DNA from: Vagococcus fluvialis bH819
Lineage (GTDB): Bacteria > Bacillota > Bacilli > Lactobacillales > Vagococcaceae
DNA: 64,000 bases
Assembly (NCBI RefSeq): GCF_900163795.1
Contig: NZ_FWFD01000015.1
Span: 248,001 to 312,000, forward strand
Direction of reading: 5' to 3'
Part shown: piece after piece, positions 17,039 through 24,911 of the stretch
Layout: every line of letters starts with the position of its first letter
Numbering within the stretch: the first letter of the stretch is position 1
Program-made: the position numbers and the translations under genes
The notes under the pieces: generated by a model
Database searches by the model: none
What the model was told of the DNA's origin: nothing
Seen by the model: the letters and a program-made list of their open reading frames with translations, nothing else

Positions 17039-18345
17039 ATGATTTTTTTATCCTTGTCTAGTAAAGCAAATTCTGCCCCAACTAATCGTTTGTCAGAGCC
17101 TTTTTCTTTTTTAACTAATTTAATCTTACCAAGTTTCAGTTCTTTTTGATTATCTAAAGTAAGTTGAACTGTTGAATTTAAAGAGTTTTCATCAATCGTA
17201 ACAGGACGTAAAGTATCATCTTTAACATAACCAAGAGGAGCTTTGGTTTCTTGGACAAAGTAATCGCCAAATGGGACATCCTTAAAGATAATTTCACCAT
17301 TAGCATCCGTTGTTAGAGTTTGGATGATTTTTTTATCCTTGTCTAGTAAAGCAAATTCTGCCCCAACTAATCGTTTGTCAGAGTTAGCCTCTTTTTTGAT
17401 TAATTTAATACTACCTAAAGGCTGCTCTTTTTCAAGTAGTAACTCAGCAGAAGCTTCAATATTTTTTTCTAATGTTAAATTTTCTACTGTACCAAGTGGC
17501 TGAAATCTAGAATCGCTAGTATAATAAGCAACCCCAACAAAAAATGAACCAGATAACGTAGAAGTTAGGTCAATTTTAATGGGAATGCCTTGTTGATAAA
17601 TAGAGTCTAAATAGCTTTTATCAATAGAAATATTCTTTAAATTTCCTATCGTCTCAACATTAACTTTATTTGTGATATTCATACCATTATAAGAAAAATA
17701 TAAACCTTCTATCAATGAAAATTCAACTGTAGATGGTGGAAGAATAAATGATTTTTCAACTTGAGCAACATAGTTCATTCCATCCTCACTTAAGCTCAAT
17801 TTTTGACTAAGTGGATTCAAAGATAAAGAAATTTGTTTCATGAACTCTTCAGCAGATAGATCGTCTTCATGTGTATTAGCTTCAGCAATTAAATCAAGAA
17901 CAATTTGATTATTTTGAACAACAGCTAAATTACCGTATTTTTCAGGATTTGTAAAAGCCCAAATGGCCAGTTGAGTGATAGCGTATTTAGTTTCTTCATT
18001 TTCATTCTCGATAATTTGTTGATTATAATAATAATTATGTAACAACCAAGCAGTGGTCGGGTTGTTTAAAATTTCACTGGCACTGTATGGATTACCATAA
18101 GGGTACCATTTATCAGCATCTAAACAAAAATACTTGGTACCAGCTTCATCTTCAATAAAGGCAAGACGTGTGACAACAGAATCTAGATCAACTAGATTAG
18201 TATTTTCATTATTTTTGATATCTGTTGTTATTTTTATATTACCTGTAGGAGCACTGGGGGCCTCAGCGAGGCTGACTGGTGTTGAAAGAATAGTAAACAG
18301 ACAAAGACCAACAAAGGTTAAAATATAAATTAATTTTCTTTTCAT
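16981..18345 (-). CDS. Thioester-domain surface adhesin with Cna-B repeats, C-terminus missing
   Basis: A 454-residue protein from the ATG at 18345, which follows GAGGAGGAAACAAG; an upstream in-frame start at 18441 is unlikely. Signal peptide at residues 1-27 (KRKLIYILTFVGLCLFTIL, SLA cleavage). Residues about 55-210 form a thioester domain: Cys74 in KYFCLDA and Gln125 in ITQLAIWAF are the expected covalent bond partners for host amines. A beta-rich domain follows, then a Cna-B (SpaA) domain at about 320-410 and a second that stops after FKDVPL. No second half of the repeat, LPXTG motif or membrane anchor is present. The frame ends in sequence belonging to the convergent GH3 gene. An intact version would be wall-anchored; this one would be secreted or degraded. 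Confidence 0.85.
   Translation of the reverse strand: MKRKLIYILTFVGLCLFTILSTPVSLAEAPSAPTGNIKITTDIKNNENTNLVDLDSVVTRLAFIEDEAGTKYFCLDADKWYPYGNPYSASEILNNPTTAWLLHNYYYNQQIIENENEETKYAITQLAIWAFTNPEKYGNLAVVQNNQIVLDLIAEANTHEDDLSAEEFMKQISLSLNPLSQKLSLSEDGMNYVAQVEKSFILPPSTVEFSLIEGLYFSYNGMNITNKVNVETIGNLKNISIDKSYLDSIYQQGIPIKIDLTSTLSGSFFVGVAYYTSDSRFQPLGTVENLTLEKNIEASAELLLEKEQPLGSIKLIKKEANSDKRLVGAEFALLDKDKKIIQTLTTDANGEIIFKDVPFGDYFVQETKAPLGYVKDDTLRPVTIDENSLNSTVQLTLDNQKELKLGKIKLVKKEKGSDKRLVGAEFALLDKDKKIIQTLTTDANGEIIFKDVPL
16985..17098. repeat. Cna-B repeat copy at the GH3/adhesin junction
   Basis: 114 bp that match 17270-17383 with a single difference (A at 17038, G at 17323), offset 285 bp, equal to one 95-residue Cna-B unit. 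Homology starts exactly where the GH3 reading frame loses its family sequence. The one difference is silent for the adhesin but creates the TGA that stops the fused GH3 frame. Confidence 0.85.
17270..17383. repeat. Second copy of the Cna-B repeat segment
   Basis: Partner of 16985-17098 inside the first, complete Cna-B unit of the adhesin gene. Beyond 17383 the two units diverge. Confidence 0.85.
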
Positions 18346-18668
18346 CTTGTTTCCTCCTCGTATAATTAAATAAGTGAAAATAACTAAGATAATAGTTTGA
18401 AAATTAAAAGACACCTCCGATTTTTGGTATTTACAAAACATTCATTTGTATATATTTTCACTATATATCCATTCTAACGTAAAAAACAAATAAAATCTCG
18501 TTTGAATGCTATAAAATGTTCATAAAATAATTAAAAAACGTTATTTATATACATTTTTATTTTATTGTTCGTTTTTAAGTTATTTTATTTTTTTAGATCT
18601 GGAAACAGATTAAATAAAATATGTTGTGAAAAATGATATGATTAAGTAAAAATAGAGGAGAAAGAAAC
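18346..18668. other. Divergent intergenic region between adhesin and RpiR genes
   Basis: About 320 bp, very AT-rich. It holds the ribosome site of the adhesin gene (18350-18358) and, near the right end, a TATGAT box at about 18638-18643 and AGAGGAG for the RpiR gene. I see no gene, riboswitch or clear hairpin. Confidence 0.4.
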
Positions 18669-19520
18669 ATGATATTATTAAAGAAATTAACACAATTAAA
18701 AAATTTAACGCCTAATGAAAAAGTATTAGTCGATTATATAATAAGTAATCCGAAAGAAACTTCCTCTTTGTCCTCTAAAGAATTAGCTGATGTAGCATAT
18801 GTTTCAGTTGCAACGGTTTATCGATTATTAACTAAACTTGATTTAACAGGTTTTAATGAATTTAAAATCGAACTGATTTCTTCACTAAAAACATTAAATT
18901 ATTCAGAAAAAATTAATCCTGATTACCCAATTTTAGCAACTGATTCAACAGAAGATGTTATTTATAGAATGAGCCAGTTATATCAAAATACACTAGATGA
19001 CACAATAAATTTATTTGATGAAAATGAATTAAAAGAAAGTGTGGCTCTTTTGTTAAAGGCTAGTCAAATAGACGTCTACGCTTCAGCGGGTAATCTTTAT
19101 TTTGCAAAAAATTTTCAGTTTCAATTACAAGAAATTGGTTGTTTAATCAATGTTCCAGAAGAAGATTACAGGCAACGATTGTCAGCTGCGAATAGTACTG
19201 ATCAAAATGTTGCACTCATTGTTTCTTATGGTGGTCGTAGCCAAACAACACAAGCTGTTGTAAAAATTTTAAATAAAAATAAAACACCGATTATTTTACT
19301 GACATCTACTCAAAAAAATCCAATAAGTGAGTTTGCAACAAAGCAACTATACATGGCATCTATTGAAAATCATTTTGATAAAATATCTTCTTTTTCGACC
19401 CGGTTATCTTTATTAACTATTTTTGATGTATTATATGCAGAAATTTTTAATCAGGACTTTGAAAAAAATAGTCAATATAAACTCAAAAATTATCAAAAAA
19501 TGAATGAGAAATTGATATAA
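18669..19520 (+). CDS. RpiR/MurR-family sugar-responsive regulator
   Basis: A 283-residue regulator. Residues 1-75 are an HTH_6 domain (LTPNEKVLVDYIISNP, SLSSKELADVAYVSVATVYRLL). Residues about 115-250 are a SIS sugar-phosphate-binding domain (IDVYASAGNLYFAKNF and ALIVSYGGRSQTTQAVV). Members sense phosphosugars and control nearby sugar-use genes. AGAGGAGAAAG precedes the ATG. No sugar operon is adjacent; the next gene, a HAD phosphatase 116 bp downstream, could be a target. The regulated sugar is not known. Confidence 0.88.
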   Translation: MILLKKLTQLKNLTPNEKVLVDYIISNPKETSSLSSKELADVAYVSVATVYRLLTKLDLTGFNEFKIELISSLKTLNYSEKINPDYPILATDSTEDVIYRMSQLYQNTLDDTINLFDENELKESVALLLKASQIDVYASAGNLYFAKNFQFQLQEIGCLINVPEEDYRQRLSAANSTDQNVALIVSYGGRSQTTQAVVKILNKNKTPIILLTSTQKNPISEFATKQLYMASIENHFDKISSFSTRLSLLTIFDVLYAEIFNQDFEKNSQYKLKNYQKMNEKLI

Positions 19521-19636
19521 AATTATCAAAAAATAAGTTGTTTTTTGATTTATGAGAAAAAAATTCCAAGATGTTCTAAATGCCATTTTTTTATCCAAAC
19601 CTTTGCTACTATTGGGTTTATAGGAGTGTGATAAAA

Positions 19637-20464
19637 ATGAAAGCAATTGTTTTAGATATTGACGGAACCTTATTAACGAGTGAGAAAAAAATAAGTCCTC
19701 TGACAAAAGAGTATTTGATTAAGGCGCAGAAAAAAGGAATTAAATTAATCCTAGCTTCTGGACGGCCGACAACTGGTATGTGGGACATTTCTGAAGAATT
19801 GGAAATGGAAAAATATAATGGCTTGCTAGTGTCGTACAATGGTTCAAAAGTGGTCGATTGTCAAAGCGCCACTGAATTATTCAATCAGCCAATGACGATG
19901 GAGGTGGGGAAACAAGTTTTAGAACATTTGAAACAGTTTGATGTGGCAGTTATGATTGATAAGGGAGATTACATGTATGTTAATGATGTTTTTAAAGGCT
20001 GGATTGATTATCAAGGCAAGCCTTTAAATATCATTGAATATGAAGCACGTGGTGGGAAATATAAATTGTGTGAAAAAGATGATTTAGCCGATTTTCTAGA
20101 CACACCGATTAATAAAATTTTAACGGCAGGTAATCCGACTTATCTAGCCGAAGTATCAGAACAAATGAAAAACCCTTTTAAAAATCAATTGAATTGTGTG
20201 TTTACTGCCGAATTTTATTTTGAATTTACAGCTCAAGGCATTGATAAAGCAAAAGCCTTAGACACGGTACTTTCTCCATTAGGAATTAAAAGACAAGATA
20301 TTATGGCCTTTGGTGATGGGCATAATGATCGGACAATGTTAGCTTATGCAGGAATGGGAATTGCAATGGATAATGCCGTGGATGATTTGAAAAAGGTGGC
20401 TGACCGGGGAACTGGATCGAATGATGAAGAAGGAATTGTTACTATATTAAAAGAATTTTTATAA
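19637..20464 (+). CDS. Cof-type HAD hydrolase
   Basis: A 275-residue member of the HAD superfamily, IIB/Cof branch, which dephosphorylates sugar phosphates or cofactors. Motif I is LDIDGTLLTS (nucleophile Asp8), motif II is ASGRP and motif IV is FGDGHNDRTML. The cap region lies between about 85 and 185. The start at 19637 follows TAGGAGTG; an upstream in-frame start at 19580 would add an implausible hydrophobic lead. It may be cotranscribed with the RpiR gene, which would suit a sugar-phosphate substrate, but family members are promiscuous. Confidence 0.88.
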   Translation: MKAIVLDIDGTLLTSEKKISPLTKEYLIKAQKKGIKLILASGRPTTGMWDISEELEMEKYNGLLVSYNGSKVVDCQSATELFNQPMTMEVGKQVLEHLKQFDVAVMIDKGDYMYVNDVFKGWIDYQGKPLNIIEYEARGGKYKLCEKDDLADFLDTPINKILTAGNPTYLAEVSEQMKNPFKNQLNCVFTAEFYFEFTAQGIDKAKALDTVLSPLGIKRQDIMAFGDGHNDRTMLAYAGMGIAMDNAVDDLKKVADRGTGSNDEEGIVTILKEFL

Positions 20465-20503
20465 AATTTTTTTGAGCTATTAATAAAATAATAAAACTGT
20501 TTT

Positions 20504-20536
20504 AGAAGCAAAACCTTATCGTTGCGCTTCTTTTTT
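20504..20536 (+). terminator. Weak terminator after the HAD gene
   Basis: AGAAGC (20504-20509) pairs with GCTTCT (20526-20531) around a 16-nt loop, followed by TTTTTT. Confidence 0.5.
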
Positions 20537-20727
20537 GATGTCGTTTTCTCTCAACTTAGTGTTCACTTTTGTCAATTTTAATGAACTTAAAATTTTAATG
20601 ATGTTCTTATGAAAAAAAAGATAGAATTCATTTTAGAGTAGTTTACTATGGTATTCTAAAATCGCATATATCTATCGATTTTTGAACAAATAGATTTATG
20701 ATAAAAAGTAATGAAGGGAATCATTTG

Positions 20728-23364
20728 ATGAAAGAAAACAAGCGTACGATGAAACAAATTATGGGGATTTATGAACCGAAACACCGAATTACTATGCATA
20801 AAAGTAAGAAACAGTGGGTAGCCAAAGGATTGCTATTTGGAACATTATTAATGGTTGGTGGTGCAGTGCATACCACTGCTGTGCAAGCTGAGGTATGGGC
20901 ACCAAATACAGTGGAACAAATATCATCTCGAATCACAGAAGGACAAAAATCAATTAAAATGATTGAAGGAGATACAGTTTATAATATTGGTTTAGCGATC
21001 AATATAAAGGACCCAATGCAATTATTATTTGATAACGGTTTCTCTGAAGGTGATCAATACACAATGGCTGTAGGAACTGAAATTTCTTGGGATGGCAATC
21101 ATATGACTGTTAAGGATCCTAACGGCAATGTAATTGGTGATAAAGTCGTATCGAATACTGACAAACATAATCCAAATGCCACTGTTGCAGGTCAAACATC
21201 AGATGTGCCGGCTAAATCAGTTAAAACGGATAATAAAGGCAATATTATAAAAAATGTGGATAAAGGTGGAAATAACGGGTCATCTGTTAAACCAAAAGAA
21301 GATCATACAAAACCAACTACGCCAAGCGTTAAGCCAGATGAAAAAGAAGATGGTGGAACGAATCCTGTGAAGCCAGTTGATCCAACGAATCCAGAAAAAG
21401 ATGACACATTAAAAAAATTAGAAGTTGAGCTTAAAAAAGAACAAACTAAGCTTGAAAAATTACAGGCAGAATTAGATCAACTTAAAATTAAACTGGCTTC
21501 TATCCAACAAGAAAATCAAGAAAAAATAGCAGCATTAGAATTGAAAATAGCAGATTTAGAGGCACAATTAGCTTCAATGACAGGGCGTAGTAGTTCAGCA
21601 GAAATCAAGGAAGCGCAAGCAGCAGTCGATCAAGCTGAAAGTAAAAAAGCTGGAATAGAGATATCATTGGCTAGTAAACAAGCAGAAAAAGCACAGCTAG
21701 AAGAACGAATGATGCAAGTTCAAACGAAGCTAGAAACTCTTCAAAGTGAGGGAGCATCAGAAAATAATGCTGAACAATGGCAACAAAGTGTGGATGAATG
21801 TAACATTCAAATAGCAGAATTAACTAGGATGATTGGAACACTTAATCAAGAAATTATTAATTTATCTACGCAATTAGAAACAGTACAAGCTGAATACGAT
21901 ACAGCACTTGCTCACTTAAATGAATTAGAAAACCAAGAAATACCACTAACAGTTGAAGAACTTGAAGCATCTATTGCAGAAACAACAAAAGAATTAGAAG
22001 AAACAAAAACCAAAGCTCTAGAACAAGAAAAAGAACTTCAAGCTCAAATTGATGTTTTAGAATTAAAAATAGCTGAGCAAGAGAAAAAAGTAGCAGATTT
22101 AGAAGCTAAGATTTCTAAACTAAAAGGTGAAAGCGATACAGCGGCTGCCTTGAAAAAACGCCAAGATTATGCGAAAAATGAAATTGCTAACATGGAGTTT
22201 TTACCAGGTGAAGCAAAATCAACTTACACTTACATGGTGGAACAGGCAACAACTGTTTTAGAGGTCGACCACCTTTTAGATGAAGCCAGAGATTTAAATC
22301 AAAAATGTCAAGAGGGTCAAATTGTTGATGCTATTAAAATAGCGAAAAAAAATGCTAAACGTGAAATTGCTGTGATGGAGACCTTAACTACTGAAGAGAG
22401 ATCATATTTTAATTGGTTAATAGATGAGGCAGACTCAGTTGAAGCGGTAGAAACACATCTTGAAAAAATGTGGGAATTCGAAAATAATCGCCGCGAGGAA
22501 ATCACAACACCAGAAGAAATTTTTGAAAAAATTAAACTTAATGCTATGAAAGAAATTGATGAGATGACTAACCTACCAGAAGGTCAACGAGAGATGTTTA
22601 AGAAAGAAATTTCTGAGGCTAAAACTTTAGAAGAAGTTGATTTAGCGTTAGGAGAAGCAGGATATATTAATGGTGGAATGCAATCAACAGAATTAAAAGA
22701 AGCTAAAGAAGAAGCTCAAAATGAATTAGCAATGATGGAGACGTTAACGAAAGAAGAATATTCTGTTTTTTCTAATAGAATCGTCAAAGCAATATCATTA
22801 CAAGAAGTCGAAGAAATCATAGAAGAAGCTCGTGTAATTGAAACTGAAAGAGCGCTAGAACAAGCGAAGAAAGAAGCCAGAGAATATATCCTTTCACTAC
22901 CATACTTCGATTATAATCATCCTGAATATACTAATGAAGAACTACTTGATATACGTTTAGCAGACTGTAAAACCTTAGAAGATGTTGAGATGGAAATCAA
23001 TATGGCAGAAGAAATCAATGAGCTTTGGAATCCAAATAGACCAACTACAGATGATGATAAAGACAGTGCTATAAACCATATTTTGGGATATCGTTATTTA
23101 TCAGAAGAGGAACGTGCTGAATACGAAGCGAAGATTGAATCAGCTGAATTGATGGGAGAAATATTTGAACTTAATATTGAAATGGGAGAAATTTCTGATG
23201 GTCGTCTAAATGAGGCTCATGAAGAAATTAATCAAGCATTTGTAGACGGAAAAATTACAGAGCAAGAACGTAAAGACTATACTTGGTTTGTAGATCATGT
23301 TGATACTTTTGAAGCCTTGAAGTTACAAATGGAATCTTTTAGAGAAGATATTGCAGACAGATAA
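20728..23364 (+). CDS. Large secreted coiled-coil protein with seven C-terminal three-helix-like repeats
   Basis: An 878-residue protein starting at the ATG after GAAGGGAATC (20728); an ATG 30 bp earlier lacks a ribosome site. Residues 18-54 form a long signal resembling the KxYKxGKxW class (MHKSKKQWVAKG, cleavage after AVQA). Residues about 68-125 look like a degenerate LysM-type module (EGDTVYNIGLAIN). Residues 150-235 are a Pro/Lys/Asp-rich linker. Residues 240-490 are a long heptad coiled coil. Residues 495-878 hold seven units of about 45 residues with the pattern AKxEIxxMExLTxEE, a hydrophobic helix, then AxTLEEVExxLxEA. They recall GA (albumin-binding) or similar three-helix bundles. 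No LPXTG motif or C-terminal membrane anchor is present. The binding partner is unknown. Confidence 0.78.
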   Translation: MKENKRTMKQIMGIYEPKHRITMHKSKKQWVAKGLLFGTLLMVGGAVHTTAVQAEVWAPNTVEQISSRITEGQKSIKMIEGDTVYNIGLAINIKDPMQLLFDNGFSEGDQYTMAVGTEISWDGNHMTVKDPNGNVIGDKVVSNTDKHNPNATVAGQTSDVPAKSVKTDNKGNIIKNVDKGGNNGSSVKPKEDHTKPTTPSVKPDEKEDGGTNPVKPVDPTNPEKDDTLKKLEVELKKEQTKLEKLQAELDQLKIKLASIQQENQEKIAALELKIADLEAQLASMTGRSSSAEIKEAQAAVDQAESKKAGIEISLASKQAEKAQLEERMMQVQTKLETLQSEGASENNAEQWQQSVDECNIQIAELTRMIGTLNQEIINLSTQLETVQAEYDTALAHLNELENQEIPLTVEELEASIAETTKELEETKTKALEQEKELQAQIDVLELKIAEQEKKVADLEAKISKLKGESDTAAALKKRQDYAKNEIANMEFLPGEAKSTYTYMVEQATTVLEVDHLLDEARDLNQKCQEGQIVDAIKIAKKNAKREIAVMETLTTEERSYFNWLIDEADSVEAVETHLEKMWEFENNRREEITTPEEIFEKIKLNAMKEIDEMTNLPEGQREMFKKEISEAKTLEEVDLALGEAGYINGGMQSTELKEAKEEAQNELAMMETLTKEEYSVFSNRIVKAISLQEVEEIIEEARVIETERALEQAKKEAREYILSLPYFDYNHPEYTNEELLDIRLADCKTLEDVEMEINMAEEINELWNPNRPTTDDDKDSAINHILGYRYLSEEERAEYEAKIESAELMGEIFELNIEMGEISDGRLNEAHEEINQAFVDGKITEQERKDYTWFVDHVDTFEALKLQMESFREDIADR

Positions 23365-23371
23365 AAGTAAA

Positions 23372-23419
23372 AATGAGATGCAAGAAGCTTAAAAACTTCT
23401 TGTATCTCATTTATTTTTT
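23372..23419. terminator. Strong bidirectional terminator
   Basis: A 16-bp stem (23372-23387 with 23396-23411, all paired with one G-T) and an 8-nt loop, flanked by A-rich and T-rich tracts. It serves both the secreted coiled-coil gene and the convergent ECF gene. Confidence 0.92.
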
Positions 23420-23962
23420 CAACACTCTATTAGCCATTTTAGTAATTGGTTTATACAAAATACTTACCAGAATAATGGCAGCAATCGTATTAATGAAAGT
23501 AATATAAAGGGTAGTAAAACTAGCAAAACTTGATGCACCTAAACTATTTCCCATCATTAATTGAATGACTAAATTCTTCATAAATGACATAAATAACTTA
23601 GCAATTGCTGTAAAAATCATAATAATGGGCATGAACCAAACTTTATTTTTAAAGCGTCTCAGTTGATAATAAGAAAAGGCAAGAGTACCACCAACGACAA
23701 AACTTTCTAAAATAAAATAAGGCGCTTCAGCAGCAAAGCCGTTTAAAAAATCAAAAAGAGCAAATCCGATTCCTCCAGCAAGTGAACCTTTAAAAAAACC
23801 TAATGTTAAAACGGCCAAGCATAAAATTGGCATACCAAAATGAATAAAAGGATTTCCTACCATTGCTGGCAGTGGCACTCTGATACTTGTTCCGACAACG
23901 GTTAACGCTGAAAATAAAGCCATTAATACAATTTCTGAAGTTTTCCATGATTTATTGTTCAT
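23411..23962 (-). CDS. ECF transporter S-component, probably for a B6 vitamer
   Basis: A 183-residue membrane protein with about six hydrophobic segments and the S-component N-terminus (SEIVLMALFSALTVVGTSIRVPLP). S-components bind a vitamin and dock to a shared EcfAAT energising module, which is not in this window. The start overlaps the 3' end of the pyridoxal kinase-like gene by 11 bp. A PdxR-type regulator is encoded divergently upstream. That context points to pyridoxine or pyridoxal uptake (PdxU-like). Because the kinase family also includes ThiD, the thiamine precursor hydroxymethylpyrimidine is the main alternative. Confidence 0.75.
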   Translation of the reverse strand: MNNKSWKTSEIVLMALFSALTVVGTSIRVPLPAMVGNPFIHFGMPILCLAVLTLGFFKGSLAGGIGFALFDFLNGFAAEAPYFILESFVVGGTLAFSYYQLRRFKNKVWFMPIIMIFTAIAKLFMSFMKNLVIQLMMGNSLGASSFASFTTLYITFINTIAAIILVSILYKPITKMANRVLKK

Positions 23963-24791
23963 TGATATACTCTCCTTTTGTCATTCGATTTTCTGCTTGT
24001 TGATACGCCCCATGCCATACATAACCCGTATGCTCATTTAAAAAGATACCTTCATAAATAGCACGTGCCACGTATTTTTTAGCGAGTGAAACAGCTTCGT
24101 ATAAGGACAAGCCTTTTGCAAGTCCAGCTGTAATCGCCGCCGCAAAAGAACATCCTGCTCCGTGATTTGTTTTGGTTATAATTTTTGGTTTATGGATAAA
24201 ATGAAAATTTGTCCCATCATAAAATAAATCAGTAGCTGTTTCACTAGGAAAGCGAGATCCACCCTTAATAACGACAGATTTTGCTCCTAAATTATAAATT
24301 TTTAGAGCCGCTTCTTTCAAGTGTTCTTCTGTTTCAATGACACTCAAACCTGATAAAATTTGTGCTTCAACTAAATTAGGTGTCACAATATCGGCTAAAG
24401 GAATTAAACGTTCAATCATCTCGTTCACAAGTTCTGGTTGTAAAACATCGTTATTGGTTTTGACTGCCATAACAGGATCTAAAACAAGATGCTTTTGAGT
24501 AAGAGAAGTAAGTTGATTTTCAATTAAGTTAATCACTTCTAAACTGCCAAGTAAGCCAATTTTAACAGCACTCAATTCACCACCGGAGAAGGCAGTAATT
24601 AATTGTTTTTCCACAACATCAATTGCTACTGGATAAATATCTGGTACTCTAGTGGTAGGATCAACCGTTAAAATACTAGTGATTGTACTTATTCCAAATG
24701 TTCCATATTCTTCAAATGTTTTTAAATCTGCTTGAATTCCGGCTCCTCCACCAGCATCTGAACCAGCAATAGTCAGTACTTTTTCTACCAT
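23952..24791 (-). CDS. pdxK: Pyridoxal kinase / hydroxymethylpyrimidine kinase-like enzyme
   Basis: A 279-residue ribokinase-fold kinase of the ThiD/PdxK group. It shows LTIAGSDAGGGAGIQADLKT at the N-terminus, DPVMAVKT in the middle, and the anion-hole/catalytic-base motif NHGAGCSFAAAI near 215-226. The ATG at 24791 starts directly at the conserved sequence; an in-frame start at 24830 lacks a ribosome site. Family members phosphorylate either hydroxymethylpyrimidine or pyridoxal. The overlapping S-component and divergent MocR/PdxR-like regulator favour a pyridoxal kinase feeding PLP salvage. No other thiamine genes are present, so the symbol is a context-based choice. Confidence 0.75.
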   Translation of the reverse strand: MVEKVLTIAGSDAGGGAGIQADLKTFEEYGTFGISTITSILTVDPTTRVPDIYPVAIDVVEKQLITAFSGGELSAVKIGLLGSLEVINLIENQLTSLTQKHLVLDPVMAVKTNNDVLQPELVNEMIERLIPLADIVTPNLVEAQILSGLSVIETEEHLKEAALKIYNLGAKSVVIKGGSRFPSETATDLFYDGTNFHFIHKPKIITKTNHGAGCSFAAAITAGLAKGLSLYEAVSLAKKYVARAIYEGIFLNEHTGYVWHGAYQQAENRMTKGEYINEQ

Positions 24792-24851
24792 AAATAACAC
24801 CCCTAATGTATGATGCTCATAGTTTAACATGCTAAATTTTTTATTCTAGAG

Positions 24852-24892
24852 CCAATTATTGATAAGTGGACCCATCCAATTTGTGATACAAT
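24852..24892. promoter_or_regulatory. Candidate PdxR-type operator in the divergent B6 promoter region
   Basis: CCAATTNNTGATA occurs twice as direct repeats at 24852 and 24876, 24 bp apart, with AAGTGGACC at 24864-24872 between them. The latter resembles the AAAGTGGWCTA core described for PdxR regulators. The extended -10 box TG-A-TACAAT (24884-24892) of the regulator gene overlaps the second repeat, which fits autorepression. Confidence 0.5.
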
Positions 24893-24911
24893 CATTTTGA
24901 GGTGTATTAAG

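Noticed and set aside
23411-24791. Thiamine (ThiD plus HMP transporter) reading of the kinase and S-component pair
   Set aside because: Not excluded, but the divergent MocR/PdxR-type regulator, the PdxR-like core sequence and the lack of other thi genes or a TPP riboswitch favour vitamin B6.
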